From contig CADBKB010000077.1 of the NCBI GenBank assembly GCA_902795095.1, positions 1 to 7,487 of the forward strand: a stretch of DNA of 7,487 nucleotides, given 5' to 3'. Position 1 is the stretch's first letter. The number at the start of each line of letters is the position of its first letter. Under the pieces are notes generated by a model, which saw only the letters and a program-made list of their open reading frames with translations, ran no database searches and had not been told where the DNA came from. Below, one piece after another: positions 5,444-7,487 of the stretch. The translations under genes were made by a program, and so were the position numbers. Source of the stretch: Oscillospiraceae bacterium (GTDB taxonomy: Bacteria; Bacillota_A; Clostridia; Oscillospirales; Oscillospiraceae).

Positions 5444-5490
5444 AACAGTATATAACAGTTGACAACTGTTTCAGACTGTTATATACTGTT
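5444..5490 (+). promoter_or_regulatory. GntR operon promoter embedded in a five-half-site operator
   Basis: A perfect -35 TTGACA (5459-5464) and a -10 TATACT (5482-5487) are 17 bases apart. Arms 5444-5459 and 5475-5490 form a perfect 16-bp inverted repeat with a 15-base spacer. A second palindrome, AACAGTTG-A-CAACTGTT (5454-5470), is centred on the -35. The hexamer AACAGT or its complement ACTGTT occurs at 5444, 5454, 5465, 5475 and 5485, roughly one helical turn apart. An A/T tract at 5427-5445 may act as an UP element. The placement strongly suggests repression by the GntR protein encoded just downstream, as is usual for YtrA-type regulators. Confidence 0.88.
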
Positions 5491-5524
5491 ATCGTTGAAT
5501 CAACGAAGCAAGAGGTCTGACCCC

Positions 5525-5896
5525 ATGAACATTATCATCGACACCTATTCCATGACCCCGATCTATGAGCAGATCGTGGAGTCCGTCAAGCAGATGATCC
5601 TGTCCGGCGCGCTGGCGGAGAACGATCCCCTGCCCTCGGTGCGGGCCCTGTCCCGGGAGCTGAAGATCAGCGCCCTCACGGTCAAGAAGGCCTACGACTG
5701 CCTGGAGGACGAGGGACTGACCGCCACCGTCCACGGCAAGGGCACCTACGTGCTGGCGCCGAACCGGAGCCTCATGCAGGAGGCCCGGCGCCGGGATCTG
5801 GAGCAGGATCTGGAGGCGGTCGCCGCAAAGGCGAAGCGCTACGGCGTGAGCCCGGAGGAGCTGCGCAGCATGCTTGACATCATTACGGAGGAATAA
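5525..5896 (+). CDS. GntR-family (YtrA-type) transcriptional repressor
   Basis: This 123-residue regulator has an N-terminal winged helix-turn-helix: PIYEQIVESVKQMI at 12-25, the recognition region LPSVRALSRELKISALTVKKAY at about 36-57, and the wing GKGTYV at 71-76. A short, charged, helical C-terminal tail of about 45 residues follows. That tail is too small to be a ligand-binding FadR or HutC domain, which places the protein in the YtrA subfamily, whose members usually repress adjacent ABC transporter genes. The start at 5525 follows AGAGG (5511-5515); the upstream in-frame ATG at 5459 lies inside the -35 hexamer. It is the first gene of a three-gene operon: its stop is 3 bases before the ATPase start, whose ribosome binding site lies inside this gene's end. 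The inducing signal is unknown. Confidence 0.94.
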   Translation: MNIIIDTYSMTPIYEQIVESVKQMILSGALAENDPLPSVRALSRELKISALTVKKAYDCLEDEGLTATVHGKGTYVLAPNRSLMQEARRRDLEQDLEAVAAKAKRYGVSPEELRSMLDIITEE

Positions 5897-5899
5897 CCC

Positions 5900-6742
5900 A
5901 TGCTGAAACTGACGAATCTTCAAAAGAATTACCGGGATTTCCGTCTGGACTGCACCATGGAGGTCCGTCCGGGCATGATCACCGGCTTCATCGGCGCCAA
6001 CGGCGCGGGCAAGAGCACCACGGTCAAGGCGGTGCTGGGGCTGATCCGGCCCGACGGCGGGAGCATCGAGCTGTTCGGCCGGCAGCTGGACGCGCCCACC
6101 CCCGCCGACAAGCGGCGCATGGGCGTGGCCCTGGCGGAATCCGGCTTCAGCGGCGAGCTGACGGTGCGCGACGTGGAAAAAATCCTGGCCGCCTTCTATC
6201 CCGCCTTTGACCCCGCCTACTACCGGGCGAAGGCCGAGGCCCTGGGCCTGCCGGCGGACAAGCGGATCAAGGAATTTTCCACCGGCATGAAGGCCAAGCT
6301 CAAGGTGCTGGCCGCCGTGTCCCACGGGGCGGAGCTGCTGCTGCTCGACGAGCCCACGGCGGGCCTGGACGTGCTGGCCCGGGATCAGATCCTGGAGCTG
6401 CTGCGGGAATACGTGGAGGCGGACGAGCGCCGGGCCATCCTCATCAGCTCCCACATTTCCGGCGACCTGGAGCAGCTTTGCGACGACTTCTATATGATCG
6501 ACGGCGGAAAAATCATCTGCCATGAGGACACCGACCGCCTGCTCAGCGACTACGCCATCTTGAAGGTCGCGGAGCTCTCGGACGTGCCGCAGTACATCCT
6601 GCGCCGCCGCCGGGAGAGCTTCGGGTGGAGCCTGCTCACGGACCAGAAGCGGTTTTTTGCCGAGAATTATCCCGGCATGGTGATCGAACGGATCACCCTG
6701 GACGAATTCATTATGATGATGCTCAAAGGAGAAGCGCTATGA
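5900..6742 (+). CDS. ABC transporter ATP-binding protein (ABC-2/YtrB-like)
   Basis: The 280-residue protein is the ATPase half of an ABC-2 type transporter and should act at the inner face of the membrane with the next gene's product. It shows Walker A GANGAGKST at 32-40, the signature variant FSTGMKAKL at 126-134, Walker B LLLLDEP at 146-152 with TAGLD following, and the switch His185 in SSH. The Q-loop position appears to hold Glu80 (ALAESGF) in place of Gln, as in many ABC-2 ATPases of this type. The C-terminal 60 residues form a small extra domain after the nucleotide-binding core. GGAGGA at 5887-5892 is the ribosome binding site, overlapping the end of the GntR gene. The substrate cannot be told; cell-envelope stress or antimicrobial peptide export is a family-based guess. 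Confidence 0.94.
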   Translation: MLKLTNLQKNYRDFRLDCTMEVRPGMITGFIGANGAGKSTTVKAVLGLIRPDGGSIELFGRQLDAPTPADKRRMGVALAESGFSGELTVRDVEKILAAFYPAFDPAYYRAKAEALGLPADKRIKEFSTGMKAKLKVLAAVSHGAELLLLDEPTAGLDVLARDQILELLREYVEADERRAILISSHISGDLEQLCDDFYMIDGGKIICHEDTDRLLSDYAILKVAELSDVPQYILRRRRESFGWSLLTDQKRFFAENYPGMVIERITLDEFIMMMLKGEAL

Positions 6743-7380
6743 AAGGCTTACTGATCAAGGATCTGTGTCTGCTTCGCAACCAGAAGCGAATCGTGCCGGT
6801 GTTTCTGATCCTGACCGTCTGGTTCACCGTCATGTTCAAAGACGGCTTTGCCTTCCCCTTCCTGGGGATGATGTCCACCATCCTGGCCAACAGCACTCTG
6901 AGCTATGACGAGCTGGACCGGGGCGAGGCGAGCCTGTTCTCCCTGCCCTTCTCCCGCGGCGCCTATGTGACGGAGAAATTCGTGCTGACCGGCCTGCTGC
7001 TGGCGGCGGCCATGGTTCTTGGCCTGATCAGCACCGGCGCCCGCGCCCTCTTTGCCCACGATGTGAGCCCGGAGGACGCCTGGATGTCGGTGGCGATGAC
7101 GGCCCTCGTGTGCGCGGTCTTTGCCGGGATCATGCTGCCCCTGCGCATCCGCTTCACCGGCGACCAGGGCCGGATCATCCTCTACGTGGTGATGGGCGTG
7201 GGCATGCTGGCGGTGGTGGGGATCACCCGGCTGCTGCCGAACCAGGCCGCGGCGGTCTCCGGCTTCTTCACCGGCCTGCCGAAGGCCGCTCTGGCGGGGT
7301 TGCTGGCCGCGGTTTGCCTGGCCTTTGTCCTGGGCGGCTACCTCCTGGCCCTGCACTGGATCAAGAAAAAAGAATACTGA
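6739..7380 (+). CDS. ABC-2 type transporter permease
   Basis: The 213-residue protein starts MKGLLIKDL, a cytoplasmic N terminus common in small ABC-2 permeases, and has about six hydrophobic segments near residues 18-32, 38-54, 80-104, 114-138, 146-166 and 182-207, ending in the positively charged KKKEY. The segment SYDELDRGEASLFSLPFSRGAYVTEK between helices 2 and 3 is typical of the ABC-2 permease group paired with YtrB-like ATPases. Its start overlaps the ATPase stop in an ATGA arrangement, implying coupled translation, and AAAGGAG (6725-6731) precedes it. It probably forms a homodimeric channel with two ATPase subunits, since no second permease follows before the hairpins at 7391. Substrate and transport direction are unknown, with export likelier. 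Confidence 0.92.
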   Translation: MKGLLIKDLCLLRNQKRIVPVFLILTVWFTVMFKDGFAFPFLGMMSTILANSTLSYDELDRGEASLFSLPFSRGAYVTEKFVLTGLLLAAAMVLGLISTGARALFAHDVSPEDAWMSVAMTALVCAVFAGIMLPLRIRFTGDQGRIILYVVMGVGMLAVVGITRLLPNQAAAVSGFFTGLPKAALAGLLAAVCLAFVLGGYLLALHWIKKKEY

Positions 7381-7390
7381 AACGTATATC

Positions 7391-7420
7391 AGCGTGTCAA
7401 AAAAGTATTTTTGCCACGCT
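7391..7420 (+). terminator. Hairpin downstream of the GntR-ABC operon (first of two)
   Basis: AGCGTG (7391-7396) pairs with CACGCT (7415-7420), and CAAAAA (7398-7403) pairs with TTTTTG (7408-7413) around an AGTA loop, with one T/C mismatch between the two helices. It begins 10 bases after the permease stop. No T-tract follows it directly. Confidence 0.5.
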
Positions 7421-7425
7421 GCGTG

Positions 7426-7460
7426 CGTTTTCCAAACTTTTGGAAAAAGTTTGGAAAACG
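7426..7460. terminator. Hairpin downstream of the GntR-ABC operon (second of two), 15-bp stem
   Basis: Arms 7426-7440 (CGTTTTCCAAACTTT) and 7446-7460 are perfect complements with a TGGAA loop. The following bases GTTTGATTGG hold only a short T run, so termination in the forward direction would be weak unless T residues of the stem contribute. The near-symmetric A/T content could serve both strands. Confidence 0.6.
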
Positions 7461-7487
7461 GTTTGATTGGACGCGAAAGGAAACCCT

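Noticed and set aside
5492..5506. Small palindrome TCGTTGA-A-TCAACGA as a second operator
   Set aside because: It is only 7 bp, lies at the predicted transcription start, and does not share the AACAGT half-site; it may be chance or a minor leader hairpin.
6277..6300. Atypical ABC signature FSTGMKAKL as a sign of a dead ATPase
   Set aside because: S-x-G-M-K signatures are normal in ABC-2 type ATPases of this group, and Walker A, Walker B and the switch His are intact.
5489..6523. 344-codon minus-strand frame opposite the GntR and ATPase genes
   Set aside because: It is antisense to two well-supported genes and has no recognisable domain.

Overview
This GC-rich 7.5 kb window looks like chromosomal DNA of a member of the Bacillota, probably class Clostridia (an Oscillospirales- or Christensenellales-like gut organism). 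The reasons are strong AGGAGG-type ribosome binding sites, a single-chain glycyl-tRNA synthetase, a Noc/ParB-family protein, an M29 aminopeptidase, a YtrA-type GntR regulator with an ABC-2 transporter, and intergenic spaces packed with short GC-rich palindromic repeats. The taxonomic call is inference; no rRNA or tRNA is present.

Layout. From 166 to 3700 three genes read leftward: an RluA-family pseudouridine synthase (166-996), glycyl-tRNA synthetase glyQS (1395-2834) with its own sigma-A-type promoter and intrinsic terminator, and a Noc/ParB-like DNA-binding protein (2909-3700). A 124-base divergent region at 3701-3824 carries the promoter of a rightward M29 metallo-aminopeptidase (3825-5048), a probable -10 for the noc-like gene, and a sequence resembling a Noc-binding site. 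From 5525 to 7380 a compact rightward operon encodes a 123-residue GntR repressor, an ABC ATPase and a six-helix ABC-2 permease. Its promoter lies inside an elaborate palindromic operator (5444-5490), and paired hairpins follow the last stop codon.

The two long gene-free stretches (997-1394 and 5049-5524) and the left edge (1-165) are repeat-dense. One family is a short hairpin with a 4-base loop and a CTACGGG-type flank. It occurs about nine times in both orientations with different stem sequences that stay self-complementary. The other elements are a 105-base module of five small hairpins upstream of the pseudouridine synthase, a nearly identical 56-base direct repeat, and a 25-bp perfect stem at 5106-5159. 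No repeat lies inside the coding block.

How the genes work together. The left genes are translation and chromosome housekeeping functions and need not be linked in function. The right operon is a regulated export-type module in which the GntR protein most likely represses its own promoter until an unknown signal relieves it. The most notable observations are the five-half-site operator, the solitary Noc-like gene with a possible self-regulatory site, and the stem-covarying hairpin family. I found no CRISPR array, complete insertion sequence, prophage or obviously new multi-gene system.
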